64,000 nucleotides of DNA, taken from assembly GCA_964036155.1 (NCBI GenBank), contig OZ038422.1, forward strand, positions 56,381,201 through 56,445,200, written 5' to 3'. The notes below the pieces were generated by a model. That model had not been told where the DNA came from. It searched no databases and saw nothing but the letters and a program-made list of their open reading frames with translations. Numbering within the stretch: the stretch's first letter is position 1; every line of letters begins with the position of its first letter. The DNA comes from Diploscapter coronatus (Eukaryota; Nematoda; Chromadorea; Rhabditida; Rhabditidae). Positions 63,808 through 64,000 of the stretch are shown piece after piece. A program made the translations under genes and the position numbers.

Positions 63808-64000
63808 TCACAAACTTGTCGTTGTATTTTCAGTTTTATTGCCCTTGATGAGTTCATTGAGGAGCGGCTCGACGATACCCCTTTCCATGTCGGAAATGGC
63901 CGTTTGCATCGAGTGTTGCGTCCGATCGAAACTGAATGTCGCCTCCAGCATTGCTGTGTACAGAACAAGACCCTCTACTTCACCGAAGTCTTCCTTCAGA
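63808..64000 (-). CDS. C-terminal exon of an unrecognised protein (partial)
   Basis: The minus-strand frame from the window edge to a TGA at 63808-63810 encodes about 63 residues with coding-like GC-ending codons, unlike the flanking AT-rich DNA. It reads ...GLVLYTAMLEATFSFDR, then SDMERGIVEPLLNELIKG and a short Asn/Thr tail. The pattern is amphipathic and helical, as in the end of a BAR-type or other helical-bundle protein, but this is too short to assign. The gene continues beyond 64000 and no splice acceptor is visible inside the window. Confidence 0.6.
   Translation of the reverse strand, partial: LKEDFGEVEGLVLYTAMLEATFSFDRTQHSMQTAISDMERGIVEPLLNELIKGNKTENTTTSL

Overview
The window is eukaryotic and most likely from a nematode, although I cannot name the species. 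Nearly every gene is split by introns, many of them 40-50 nt long with TTTTCAG-type acceptors. Several start codons sit a few bases after an isolated acceptor-like TTTTCAG, which suggests spliced-leader trans-splicing. One same-strand gene pair has the spacing of a nematode operon. Recognisable products include UNC-5, a 656-residue FEM-1-type protein and a secreted protein resembling nematode CUB-like proteins. A trans-splicing non-nematode such as a tardigrade is not fully excluded. All gene models are my own, built by joining exons with consistent reading phase and family homology; none is backed by transcripts.

Layout. 1.2-2.8 kb (+): an F-box/kelch gene whose last exon runs into a CCGCA-rich repeat. 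3.8-7.0 kb (-): a secreted, probably membrane-anchored CUB-like protein, with a small inverted-repeat element in one intron and a similar element nearby. 8.1-11.2 kb (-): a small cysteine-rich single-pass membrane protein (VOPP1/WBP1/Shisa-like). 13.3-15.0 kb (-): an ABHD14-type alpha/beta hydrolase. 15.0-17.9 kb: purine-rich gene-free DNA. 17.9-27.0 kb (-): a 24-exon, 1325-residue coiled-coil plus helical-domain protein that I do not recognise.

27.6-32.7 kb is a translation-related cluster: rpl-22 (+), then mrps-25 and AIMP2 (both -). AIMP2 and mrps-25 look like one operon, and rpl-22 and mrps-25 converge with close 3' ends. AIMP2 and fem-1 start back to back, 259 bp apart. fem-1 (32.9-42.7 kb, +) contains a complete SLC17-type transporter gene on the opposite strand inside its 4.4-kb intron 11. 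unc-5 (45.1-62.6 kb, +) fills most of the rest: two Ig domains, two thrombospondin repeats, a membrane helix, ZU5, UPA and a death domain in 20 exons. The 3' end of an unrecognised minus-strand gene enters at the right edge.

Five of about 109 modelled introns need a GC-AG boundary, which is high for an animal. Long introns and intergenic gaps are dominated by polypurine/polypyrimidine low-complexity sequence, which creates many spurious open frames. I see no prokaryotic features, CRISPR array, rRNA or convincing tRNA. No clearly novel multi-gene system is evident; the main points of interest are the gene architecture, the unusual splice sites and the unrecognised proteins.
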